Below the pieces are notes generated by a model. That model was not told the origin of the DNA. It searched no databases and worked only from the letters and a program-made list of their open reading frames with translations. A stretch of 64,000 nt of DNA from Micromonospora purpureochromogenes (lineage in GTDB: Bacteria; Actinomycetota; Actinomycetes; Mycobacteriales; Micromonosporaceae). This document shows, piece by piece, positions 56,786-63,717 of the stretch; within the stretch, counting starts at the first letter, position 1; each line of letters begins with the position of its first letter. Location of the stretch: positions 3,162,001 through 3,226,000 of the forward strand of contig NZ_LT607410.1 in the NCBI RefSeq assembly GCF_900091515.1. Reading direction: 5' to 3'. The translations under genes and the position numbers were made by a program.

Positions 56786-57795
56786 ACGGCGCCGCCGGTG
56801 AGCGTACGCCAGGTGCTCTGTCCCACGACGCCGTTGACGTCGAGCCCGCTCTGCCGCTGGAAGTCCCGTACCGCGGATTCCGTCCCCGAACCGAAGACCC
56901 CGTCGACAGCCAGCCCGTACGCGTGCTTGTTGAGTTGCCGCTGCACGCCACGCACGACGTGTCCGGCGTACGGATAGTGCACGGTGGCCCCGATGATGGG
57001 CAGCCGCGGCCGGGGGTCGACCTCCCGGCTCACCGTGATCCCGCTGGCCGACACGGTGGCCACGAGGACGGACCAGGTCTGGGCGTCGACGACGCCGGTC
57101 GCCGGGATTCCCCTGGCCGACTGGAACTGCTTCACCATGGTCTCGGTGCCGCTGCCGAAGCTGCCGTCCACGGTGGTGGGATAGTGCCACGCGGTCAGCA
57201 GGTGTTGCACCGTGTAGACGTTCGGGCCGGCCTGGCCACGCCGGATGGTGGGCCAGCTGACCGAGGTGAGGCACCCGCAGTCGGTGTTCCAGCGGCAGAT
57301 CGACCGCACCCAGCCGGAGCTGGTCTGCCGGTACCCGTCGTGGCAGCGGCGCTCCACCGAGCAGGCGCACGCGCCGCACGCGCCCTGGTAGCGCCACAGC
57401 CAGCCGTCGTACGTGCCGGCGTAGCACTGGTTCGGCCGCAGGATCCAGGTGGTGCCGTCGTTCTTGTGGAAGCCCGTGTTCGTCCCGCTGGTGTTGCAGG
57501 CGGCGGCGAAAATCGTGCTCGGACCGCAGCCGGGGGAGCAGTTGTGGTCGCTGGCGTACGTCGGGCAGCCGCCGTAGATCGTGTATCCGTCGGCGTAGGC
57601 GCGGCGGGCCGCCGGGAAGATGCTCAGCGCGGCCATCCCCAGCGCGGTGCCGGCCTGCAGCAGCGTGCGGCGGGACAGCGCCCAGGACATGGTCAGACCA
57701 CTCCTGGTCCGGCTCGCCGGCGGCCGCCGCCGGGACGCGGTGCCGGTACCCGGGTCCGTTCCCCGCAGCGCGGGCACCGCGTCGAGGCTGGTCAC
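56782..57795 (-). CDS. Tat-exported 12-cysteine MauA-like domain with two peptidoglycan-binding domains
   Basis: The 337-residue protein starts at the GTG at 57795, overlapping the thioredoxin stop. A twin-arginine signal (SRRTLLQAGTALGMAAL, Arg42-43) precedes a 100-residue domain with exactly 12 Cys (77, 86, 90, 100, 124, 140, 143, 145, 151, 167, 173, 175) and five Trp. MauA, the methylamine dehydrogenase light chain, is also Tat-exported, has 12 Cys in the mature chain and needs MauE and MauD. Two PG_binding_1 repeats follow (about 184-240, 275-335; VDGSFGSGTETMVKQFQ, VDGVFGSGTESAVRDFQ). It is probably bound to the wall; MauA homology is inferred from pattern and context. Confidence 0.75.
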   Translation of the reverse strand: MTSLDAVPALRGTDPGTGTASRRRPPASRTRSGLTMSWALSRRTLLQAGTALGMAALSIFPAARRAYADGYTIYGGCPTYASDHNCSPGCGPSTIFAAACNTSGTNTGFHKNDGTTWILRPNQCYAGTYDGWLWRYQGACGACACSVERRCHDGYRQTSSGWVRSICRWNTDCGCLTSVSWPTIRRGQAGPNVYTVQHLLTAWHYPTTVDGSFGSGTETMVKQFQSARGIPATGVVDAQTWSVLVATVSASGITVSREVDPRPRLPIIGATVHYPYAGHVVRGVQRQLNKHAYGLAVDGVFGSGTESAVRDFQRQSGLDVNGVVGQSTWRTLTGGAV

Positions 57796-58331
57796 CGGGT
57801 GCCTCCCCGTCGAGTCGAGTGGACGGTGTCGTCGCCGGACAGGTTGTCGACGTCGTCGAGCAGGTGGCGCAGTGCCAGCCCGGAGCCGACCGGCTCGGAC
57901 CGTCGGATCCGGCCGGTCGCGTCGATCACGACCGCGAACGGGGTGGCGATCGCGTCGTACCGGTCGAACAGGTCCGCCTGCTCGCCGAGGACGGTCATCG
58001 GCAGGTCCGCCGCTCGTGCCGGGACGGTGTCGCGGTAGAGGACCCGCAGCACGACGTCGGTCCGGTGGATGTGTTCGGCGGCCGCGTCGAGCAGGTGCTC
58101 GCAGGTCGCGCAGCCGGGATTTAGGAAGAGCAGGACCAGGGTGGCCGGGGACGGCGGGGCCAGGTCGCGGAACCGGGGCGCCGGCGAGCCGGGCCGCAGG
58201 CCGACGGACCCGGGGCGGCCGACGGTGCCGGTGGACAGGGCGTGCACCTGACGTACCAGGCCGGACACCACGAGGGCCAGCAGCAGGATCGCGATCCAGC
58301 TCAGGATCAGCGCGCTCGTCTGGAAGCTCAT
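57792..58331 (-). CDS. MauD/TlpA-like membrane-anchored thioredoxin
   Basis: The 179-residue protein has an N-terminal membrane helix (ALILSWIAILLLALVVSGLV) and an extracytoplasmic thioredoxin fold with the redox pair CATC (Cys74, Cys77) in LLFLNPGCATCEHLL. It continues with PMTVLGEQADLFDRYDAIATPFAVVID, including the cis-Pro region. This is the MauD/TlpA plan. Its ATG overlaps the MauE-like stop (ATGA), and its stop overlaps the 12-Cys protein start (GTGA). That suggests it oxidises or isomerises disulfides of the exported Cys-rich partner. Confidence 0.85.
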   Translation of the reverse strand: MSFQTSALILSWIAILLLALVVSGLVRQVHALSTGTVGRPGSVGLRPGSPAPRFRDLAPPSPATLVLLFLNPGCATCEHLLDAAAEHIHRTDVVLRVLYRDTVPARAADLPMTVLGEQADLFDRYDAIATPFAVVIDATGRIRRSEPVGSGLALRHLLDDVDNLSGDDTVHSTRRGGTR

Positions 58332-58897
58332 CCGGGTACGCCTCCTTGGGTCACCCCGGCCGCCGGGCGGTCCGGGGTCGGGTCGTGCATGGCGGCGGGC
58401 AGGTGCGCCAGGAGCGCGGTGAACGTCGCCGCGGCGAGCAGGACGATGATGAGTTCGGTGCCGGCTCGCCCCGCCGGCACGACCGCGCCGGACAGCAGTG
58501 ATCCGAGCAGAGCCAGGCCGGCGAGCGTGGCCGCGCGCGCCACCACCCAGCCGGTCATCGGCACTTCGACCCGCGAGCACCCGCAGGGGACGGCCCGCCC
58601 GGTCGACCGGACGTACCAGCCGTAACCCGCGTACGTGGCGAGCAGTGCGGCGCTGCCGGCCAGGACCACGCCCAGCAGGCGGCCACCGTCGTCGCGGAGC
58701 AGGGCGACGACTCCGGCCCCGCCGAGCAGGCCCTCGGCCGCGATGACCGCCGCCGCGACGGTGGACGGCGCGGGAACCACCCGGTGGGCGGCCAGCGCTG
58801 TCGACAGCGCCGCCGGCTTCGAGAGGTGCTCACCGCAGGCGAGGAGCAGGGTGAGCAGCACGGTGTACGCCGCGACGCCGGCCACCAGAGCGGACAC
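58328..58897 (-). CDS. MauE-like redox membrane protein
   Basis: The 189-residue protein has four hydrophobic helices and the motif VPCGC (Cys105, Cys107) on the loop after the third helix, plus ACGEHLSKPAAL near the first. This is the MauE/DoxX-related fold. In methylamine dehydrogenase clusters MauE and MauD are required for folding and disulfide formation of MauA. The GTG start at 58897 follows the upstream gene by 6 nt, and the stop overlaps the thioredoxin start. Confidence 0.82.
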   Translation of the reverse strand: MSALVAGVAAYTVLLTLLLACGEHLSKPAALSTALAAHRVVPAPSTVAAAVIAAEGLLGGAGVVALLRDDGGRLLGVVLAGSAALLATYAGYGWYVRSTGRAVPCGCSRVEVPMTGWVVARAATLAGLALLGSLLSGAVVPAGRAGTELIIVLLAAATFTALLAHLPAAMHDPTPDRPAAGVTQGGVPG

Positions 58898-58903
58898 GAC
58901 GAC

Positions 58904-59611
58904 CTACTCGGCCGACTGGACGCGTAGCCGGTCCACCTGGTCCGGCACCCGGTCGAGCACCGTGTCGGCCAGTGGCAGCACGGTCACCCAGGTGTCCGCG
59001 GCGGCGAGCACGAAGTAGGGCCGGCCGTCCGACAGCGTGTCCCGGAAGAGTTCTCCCGCCTGGGTCCGCAACCCTCGCCACGACGGCAACTGTCGCGTGC
59101 GCTCCGCGGTGAGCGGCGCCATGTCCAGCAGGCCGAGCCCGGGCACCTGCTTGATCACGGTTGCCGGCGCCGCGAACCGGCTGCCGGCCCTGGTGTCGGG
59201 GCGCACGATGACGCCGTCGTCGTGTTCCGTGATCCGCAGGGTCCGCAGCATCGCGAGCAGTTGCGCCGTCGAGGCGCCGTACAACTGGGTGACGAAGCAG
59301 TACCGGCGCCCTCGCCACGCCGCCACCAGCCGGTCCTCGGTCAGCCGGATCTGCGGGTCGTACGACCGGGCGCGCGCCGTCAGCAGGGTGCCGCCCTGAT
59401 AGGTCAGCTTCTCGTCGAAGTCGTCGACGCCGAGCGCCGGTGCCAGTTCGTCGGCCAGGCCGACCGAGCCGGCCGTGAACTCGTGGCGCCGGCCGGCGAT
59501 GGTCAGCTCGACCACCGAGGTGAACGGCGCGCTGAAGTCGAGTGGGCCACTGAGCCGGAACCGCCGGCCGTCCATGGCGCGGTGTGCGACAGGCGCCGCC
59601 GCGGCTACCAT
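58904..59611 (-). CDS. Uncharacterised 235-residue protein heading the mau-like operon
   Basis: The product starts at the ATG at 59611 behind GGGAGG. It has no signal peptide, membrane helix or recognised domain. The sequence alternates beta-like segments (FRLSGPLDFSAPFTSVVELTIAGRRHEFTAGSVGL, RLVAAWRGRRYCFVTQLYGAS) with a helical part. In mau clusters the position before mauE is occupied by mauB, the heavy chain of about 400 residues. This protein is too short to be that beta-propeller. It could be a partner, a chaperone or a pseudo-heavy chain. I cannot assign a function. Confidence 0.7.
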   Translation of the reverse strand: MVAAAAPVAHRAMDGRRFRLSGPLDFSAPFTSVVELTIAGRRHEFTAGSVGLADELAPALGVDDFDEKLTYQGGTLLTARARSYDPQIRLTEDRLVAAWRGRRYCFVTQLYGASTAQLLAMLRTLRITEHDDGVIVRPDTRAGSRFAAPATVIKQVPGLGLLDMAPLTAERTRQLPSWRGLRTQAGELFRDTLSDGRPYFVLAAADTWVTVLPLADTVLDRVPDQVDRLRVQSAE

Positions 59612-59848
59612 CCCCACCACCTCCCCCCGTGGGTACATGTGGTGGCCTCACATCATCCGCGCCATGACCAGCGCTGACAAGCCCGATGTGCTGCTCGTGT
59701 CACCGCATCCCCTGGTGATCACCAGTGCCGGCGGTTCTGCTCGTGACCGTCCTGTGGGGACCGGCGGTGTCCCGACCCGGCGGACGCGCCCGATCCTGCC
59801 TGTCCGATCGATTGTCGGCAATCCGGCCGGCCGCTCTTTCTGATCTAG

Positions 59849-59868
59849 CCATTTGCATCTAGCAATGG
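59849..59868. promoter_or_regulatory. 20-bp near-palindrome (candidate operator)
   Basis: CCATTTGC and GCAATGG face each other around ATCTA. The sequence overlaps one of two ATCTAGC direct repeats 14 bp apart. It lies upstream of the ligase gene and could control the second cluster. Confidence 0.45.
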
Positions 59869-59877
59869 GTTTCCGGC

Positions 59878-59897
59878 CTGTCGTAGGGTTCCGACAG
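59878..59897. promoter_or_regulatory. Short inverted repeat
   Basis: CTGTCG (59878-59883) and CGACAG (59892-59897) are perfect 6-bp arms around an 8-nt spacer, 64 nt before the ligase start. It could be an operator half-site pair or an RNA stem in the leader. Confidence 0.4.
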
Positions 59898-59960
59898 CAC
59901 CCCGAAAGACGCACCTGATGGGCGGGTTCGGCCCTATTTGACGCTGGGCGGTGGGCGGCA

Positions 59961-61358
59961 GTGACCATGAATCGTCCGACGGAAGATTCCGCGGCGACAG
60001 ACCCGGGTTGGGTTGACGAAATATTGTTAACAGGCAATTCGGCCGACATTTGTCTCCGTCTACCGGAGCCGGTCGACCGGGGCACCCTGCGCCGCCTGGT
60101 GGGTGAGGCGCAGGCCCGTCTCGCCGCGGCCGGACTACGCCCCGGCGGCGCCGTCGCGCTGCGGCTGCCGCCGTCGCTGGCGTACGTGGTGAACCTGCTG
60201 GCCACCTGGCGCACCGGCGCCCAGGCGGTGCTGCTCGACCACCGGCTCACCGACCACGAGGTGGACCGGGCGCTGGAGCGGCTCACCCCGCAGGTGGTCG
60301 TCGCGCCGGTGCGCACCGGCGGCGGCGCGCTGCGGATCTTCGTCGACGTCACCGAGGGCGTCACGCCCCACTCGGACGCCCCGGCCACCAGCGGCCACGC
60401 GGTGATCCAGCTCAGCTCCGGCTCCACCGGACCGTCGAAGGTGATCGGGCGCACCGCGGCGGGCCTGGTCGCCGAGGTGCGCCGCTACACCCGGATCGAC
60501 GGGGTGGCGCTGCCCGGGGAGCGGATCATCCTGCTGCCGTCCATGGTGCACGTGCTCGGCCTGGTCGGCGGCCTGCTCTACGGCCTGCACGCCGGTGTGG
60601 AGCTGGTCCCGCCGGAGCGGCTCGGCGGCGACGCGATCCTGGCCGCCGTCGCCGCCCAGGACACCCCGGCCACCGTGCTCGGCGTGCCCTTCCACATCGG
60701 ACTGCTCGCCTCCACCCGACCGGACCGCCCGCTGCCGCAGTTCAAGCGGATGACCACCGGCGGGGAGCTGGTCCCGGCCGCCACCGCGCAGGCGTTCGCC
60801 GACCGCTTCGGCGTCCCGCTGGGCAACATGTACGGGATGACCGAGGTCGGGGTGATCGGCACCGACCTGTACGGATGGCACCGCCCGTCGATCGCGCCGG
60901 CCCCCGGCATCGAGGTCCGCGAGTCCGGTGGCGAGCTCTGGGTGAGCTGCCCGGCGTCGCCGTACGTGGGCCTCAGCGACCCCACCCGCTGGGCCGACGG
61001 CTGGCTGCACACCCGCGACGCCGGCACCGTCGACCCGGCGACCGGCCTGGTCACCGTCAAGGGCCGGCTCGACTCGCAGGTCTCCGTCGGCGGGCTGAAG
61101 GTGGACCTCACCGAGGTCGAGGCCACCCTCACCGGGTTGCCCGAGGTGGCCGCCGCCGTGGTCGTGTACGACGACGGCATCACCGCGTACGTGCAACCCG
61201 ACGGTCCGCTGTCGGAGGAGGTGCTGGACAAGCTGCTGGCCGAGCGGCTCGCCGGCTACAAGCGCCCCCGCACCCTGCACCTGGTCGACCAGTTGCCCCG
61301 GACCACCACCGGCAAGCTGGTCCGCTCGGTCAGCACGCTGCGGGCGGCGGCCCGGTGA
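59961..61358 (+). CDS. AMP-dependent acyl/aryl ligase
   Basis: The 465-residue protein has the adenylate-forming motifs QLSSGSTGPSKVIGRT (core A3), NMYGMTEVGVIGTD (A5), DGWLHTRDAG (A7) and VSVGGLKVDLTEVEATL, with GxxKR-type LAGYKRPRTLHLVDQLPRTTTGKLVR at the end. It activates a carboxylic acid and probably loads it onto one of the nearby carrier proteins. A TTA codon occurs at residue 23 (60027-60029). GTG at 59961 or ATG at 59967 could start it. It is the first gene of the second cluster. Confidence 0.9.
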   Translation: MTMNRPTEDSAATDPGWVDEILLTGNSADICLRLPEPVDRGTLRRLVGEAQARLAAAGLRPGGAVALRLPPSLAYVVNLLATWRTGAQAVLLDHRLTDHEVDRALERLTPQVVVAPVRTGGGALRIFVDVTEGVTPHSDAPATSGHAVIQLSSGSTGPSKVIGRTAAGLVAEVRRYTRIDGVALPGERIILLPSMVHVLGLVGGLLYGLHAGVELVPPERLGGDAILAAVAAQDTPATVLGVPFHIGLLASTRPDRPLPQFKRMTTGGELVPAATAQAFADRFGVPLGNMYGMTEVGVIGTDLYGWHRPSIAPAPGIEVRESGGELWVSCPASPYVGLSDPTRWADGWLHTRDAGTVDPATGLVTVKGRLDSQVSVGGLKVDLTEVEATLTGLPEVAAAVVVYDDGITAYVQPDGPLSEEVLDKLLAERLAGYKRPRTLHLVDQLPRTTTGKLVRSVSTLRAAAR

Positions 61359-61393
61359 CCGGCCCGCTCGGCGAACACCCGGGCACCGGCCCA

Positions 61394-62023
61394 CTACTCG
61401 AACACCACCGACACCTCGACCTGGCCTCGGCCGACCGGATCCGCCCCGGCCGCGCCGACGGCGACCGCCAACACCAGCCCGGCACCGCATTCCGGGTGGC
61501 CGACCCGGACGCCGGCCCGGTCGGGCAGCGGGCGCAGCAGCTGGCGCGGGTGCTCGGGCACCGGCATCAGCCGGCGCAGGCCACCGGCGCGCAGCCCCCG
61601 GCCCAGCGCCTTGCCGACCGCCTCCTTGGCCGTCCAGAGCAGCAGGAACGCCTCGATCCGGGCGGCGTCCGGCAGGTCGCCCAGCCAGGCCGCCTCGGGC
61701 GGGGCGTACCAGCGGTGAGCCAGCGCCAGGGCGGGCAGCGGACGACGCCGCTCGACGTCCACCCCGACCGGACCGGTCCGCCGGGCGGCGACCACCACCA
61801 CGCCCTCGGCGTGGCTGACGCTGACCGGCAGCGACACGGCGCCGGCCCGCACCCAGGGCCGCCCGTCGGGCCGGCGGCCCACCCCGACCTCCCGTTCCGC
61901 CCGGCCGAGCAGCGCGCACCCCGCCCGCCGCAGCAGCCGGCGCGCCACCTCCGGCCGACCGCCGGGGGCAGCGTCCACCCACACGTGCACGGTGTCCCGA
62001 CCGGACACCGGTAGCTCGCCCAC
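61394..62023 (-). CDS. Sfp-type 4'-phosphopantetheinyl transferase
   Basis: The 209-residue protein has VSVSHAEGVVVVAA, GVDVERRRPLPAL (metal-binding acidic residues) and LLLWTAKEAVGKALGRGL, the three Sfp-type PPTase motifs. It transfers phosphopantetheine from CoA to Ser of carrier proteins, most likely the two ACPs encoded immediately beside it. The gene lies on the minus strand between the ligase and the ACP genes and starts with GTG at 62023. Convergent with the ligase by 35 nt. Confidence 0.92.
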   Translation of the reverse strand: MGELPVSGRDTVHVWVDAAPGGRPEVARRLLRRAGCALLGRAEREVGVGRRPDGRPWVRAGAVSLPVSVSHAEGVVVVAARRTGPVGVDVERRRPLPALALAHRWYAPPEAAWLGDLPDAARIEAFLLLWTAKEAVGKALGRGLRAGGLRRLMPVPEHPRQLLRPLPDRAGVRVGHPECGAGLVLAVAVGAAGADPVGRGQVEVSVVFE

Positions 62024-62040
62024 GAAGAGAGGTTAAAGCC

Positions 62041-62307
62041 ATGCGAGACGAGGTCCGCACCTTCGTCATCGAGCAGCTCGAGGACATGAACTACGACGTC
62101 GAGGGGATCGACGACGAGACCACCCTCGGCCCGTCCGGGGTCGACCTGGAGTCCCTGGCCCTGGCCGACCTGTCCGTCCGCGTCGAGGACCGGTACGGCC
62201 TGACGTTCGCCGACGACGAGTCGGAGAAGCTGGCCCTGATGACGGTCGGCGAGTTCACCCGCATGGTCGCCGACCGGGTCGCCGGGTCGACCAGCGACAA
62301 CCGCTGA
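62041..62307 (+). CDS. Acyl carrier protein
   Basis: The 88-residue acidic protein starts MRDEVRTFVIEQLEDMNYDVEGIDDETTLG and has the attachment motif SGVDLESLALADL, where Ser38 would carry phosphopantetheine. The DxESL form replaces the usual DSL, which also occurs in some discrete ACPs of polyene and other type II systems. AGAGAGGTTAAAGCC precedes the ATG. It overlaps the second carrier protein by TGATG. Confidence 0.9.
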   Translation: MRDEVRTFVIEQLEDMNYDVEGIDDETTLGPSGVDLESLALADLSVRVEDRYGLTFADDESEKLALMTVGEFTRMVADRVAGSTSDNR

Positions 62308-62552
62308 TGTCCGGTCAGCCCGACCTGGGGCGAGCTGACCTGGTGAGCATGCTCGCCGAACTGACCGCGAAACCCGTCGACCAGGTGCCGCACCGGGTCG
62401 GCTCGATGGAACTCGCCTGGCTCGTGCACCTCGTCGAGCAGCGCTACGACCGGCGGCTGGACCTCACCGACGACCAGCTCGCCGGGATCCGCACCGTCGA
62501 CGACGCCCTGGCGGTGTTCCGCACCTCCCTGACCAGCCCCGCAGATGGTTGA
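62307..62552 (+). CDS. Second ACP-like protein
   Basis: The 81-residue protein has a carrier-like helical pattern with HRVGSMELAWLVHLVEQRYDRRLDLTDDQLAGIRTVDDALAVF. Ser33 in VGSMEL would be the attachment site, though Gly replaces the usual Asp before it. The ATG overlaps the previous stop, and the stop overlaps the KS start by 8 nt. It could serve as a dedicated starter or a partner-specific carrier, or it may be degenerate. Confidence 0.8.
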   Translation: MSGQPDLGRADLVSMLAELTAKPVDQVPHRVGSMELAWLVHLVEQRYDRRLDLTDDQLAGIRTVDDALAVFRTSLTSPADG

Positions 62553-63717
62553 GCGGGGGCCCGTACCGATCGTCGGCAGCTACGCCGTCAGCGCCCTGGG
62601 CAGGGGCGTCGACGCGCAGCTCGCCGGGGTGCTCGCCGGCACGCCGGCGTTCCGGCCGGTACGTCGCTTCGACACCACGGGCCGCCGGGTGACCGTCGCG
62701 GCCACCCTGCCCGACGTCGGGACCCTGCCCGACGAGCTGGCCGACGCGATCGACGCGGCCTGCCGGGCCGCCGGCCTGGACGCGGCGATCCGGGCGGAGT
62801 CGGCCCTGCTGCTGGCCACCCACGGCGGGCCGCTGTCCCAGCCCGTCGCCTTCGCCGACGATCGTCCGCTCACCGGACCCGACGCTGGGGCCGCGAGCGG
62901 CGCCGAGGTCGAGGTGCCCGCGCTCGCCGGGCACCTGGCCCGCCGGTGCGGCCTCGGGGGGCCCGCCCGGGTCTACACCAGCGCCTGCGTCTCGGCGAGC
63001 ACGGCGGTCGCGGACGCGGCCACGATGATCGGCCGGGGCGGCGTCGCACGGGTGGTGGTCGCCGCCGGCTACCTGGTCGAACCGGACCAGTTCGCGCTCT
63101 TCGACGCCGGCCGGGCGCTCGCCGCCGACGGGGCGGTCCGCCCGTTCAGCGCCGGCCGGCAGGGGCTGCTGCTCGGCGACGGGGTGGCCGCGGTGGTGCT
63201 GGAGTCCGCCGGGGCGGCCCGTCGCCGGGGCGTCACGCCGGTCGCCACGGTGTGCGGGTGGGGTCGGGCCGGCGACGCGTACCACCCGTGCCAGCCGGAC
63301 CCGCAGGGGCGGGGACTGGCGCGGGCGGTGGAGGCGGCCCTGCGCCGGGCGGGGCTGGACGCGGCGGCGGTGGGCTACGTCAACGCCAACGCCACCGGCA
63401 CCGGGTTCAGCGACGCCTCCGAGGCGGCCGCGTTGCGGCTGGCGCTCGGCGACCTCGCCGGCCGGGTGCCGGTCAGCTCCACCAAGTCGGTGCACGGGCA
63501 CGCGCTGGAGGCCTCCGGCCTGCTCGAACTGGTGGTCACCGTGCAGGCGCTGCGGGACGGGAAACTGCCGGTCAACGCCGGCTGGCTGGGCCCCGACGAG
63601 GCCTGCCCGCTGGACGTGGTGATCGACGCGCCCCGGCCGGTCGGCACCCCGTACGCGCTCAGCCTCAACGCCGCCTTCGGCGGGGCCGACACCGCGCTGC
63701 TGGTGGCGGCCCCGTGA
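62545..63717 (+). CDS. Beta-ketoacyl synthase with C-N-H active site
   Basis: The 390-residue KAS-type protein has the nucleophile Cys148 (TSACVSAST) and His319 in TKSVHGHALEASGL. The first catalytic His, normally in NAHGTxT, reads NANATGT, so Asn282 replaces it. The rest (FDAGRALAADGAVRPFSAGRQGLLLGDGVAAVVLE) is typical. A Cys-only or C-N-H synthase may decarboxylate poorly or accept a special primer. It overlaps the next gene by GTGA. Confidence 0.9.
   Translation: MVERGPVPIVGSYAVSALGRGVDAQLAGVLAGTPAFRPVRRFDTTGRRVTVAATLPDVGTLPDELADAIDAACRAAGLDAAIRAESALLLATHGGPLSQPVAFADDRPLTGPDAGAASGAEVEVPALAGHLARRCGLGGPARVYTSACVSASTAVADAATMIGRGGVARVVVAAGYLVEPDQFALFDAGRALAADGAVRPFSAGRQGLLLGDGVAAVVLESAGAARRRGVTPVATVCGWGRAGDAYHPCQPDPQGRGLARAVEAALRRAGLDAAAVGYVNANATGTGFSDASEAAALRLALGDLAGRVPVSSTKSVHGHALEASGLLELVVTVQALRDGKLPVNAGWLGPDEACPLDVVIDAPRPVGTPYALSLNAAFGGADTALLVAAP

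Larger units (their letters stand above)
59612..59960. other. Divergent regulatory region between mau-like operon and second biosynthetic cluster
   Basis: No gene is seen in this 349-nt region. Its right half is AT-richer and holds ATCTAGC at 59843-59849 and 59857-59863. It also has the near-palindrome CCATTTGC-ATCTA-GCAATGG (59849-59868) and a CTGTCG/CGACAG stem (59878-59897). These lie 60-120 nt before the ligase start and are candidate regulator sites. Confidence 0.5.

Noticed and set aside
60135..62087. A 650-codon minus-strand frame across the ligase and PPTase
   Set aside because: It is mostly antisense to the ligase and in the wrong frame for the PPTase; no family pattern is present.
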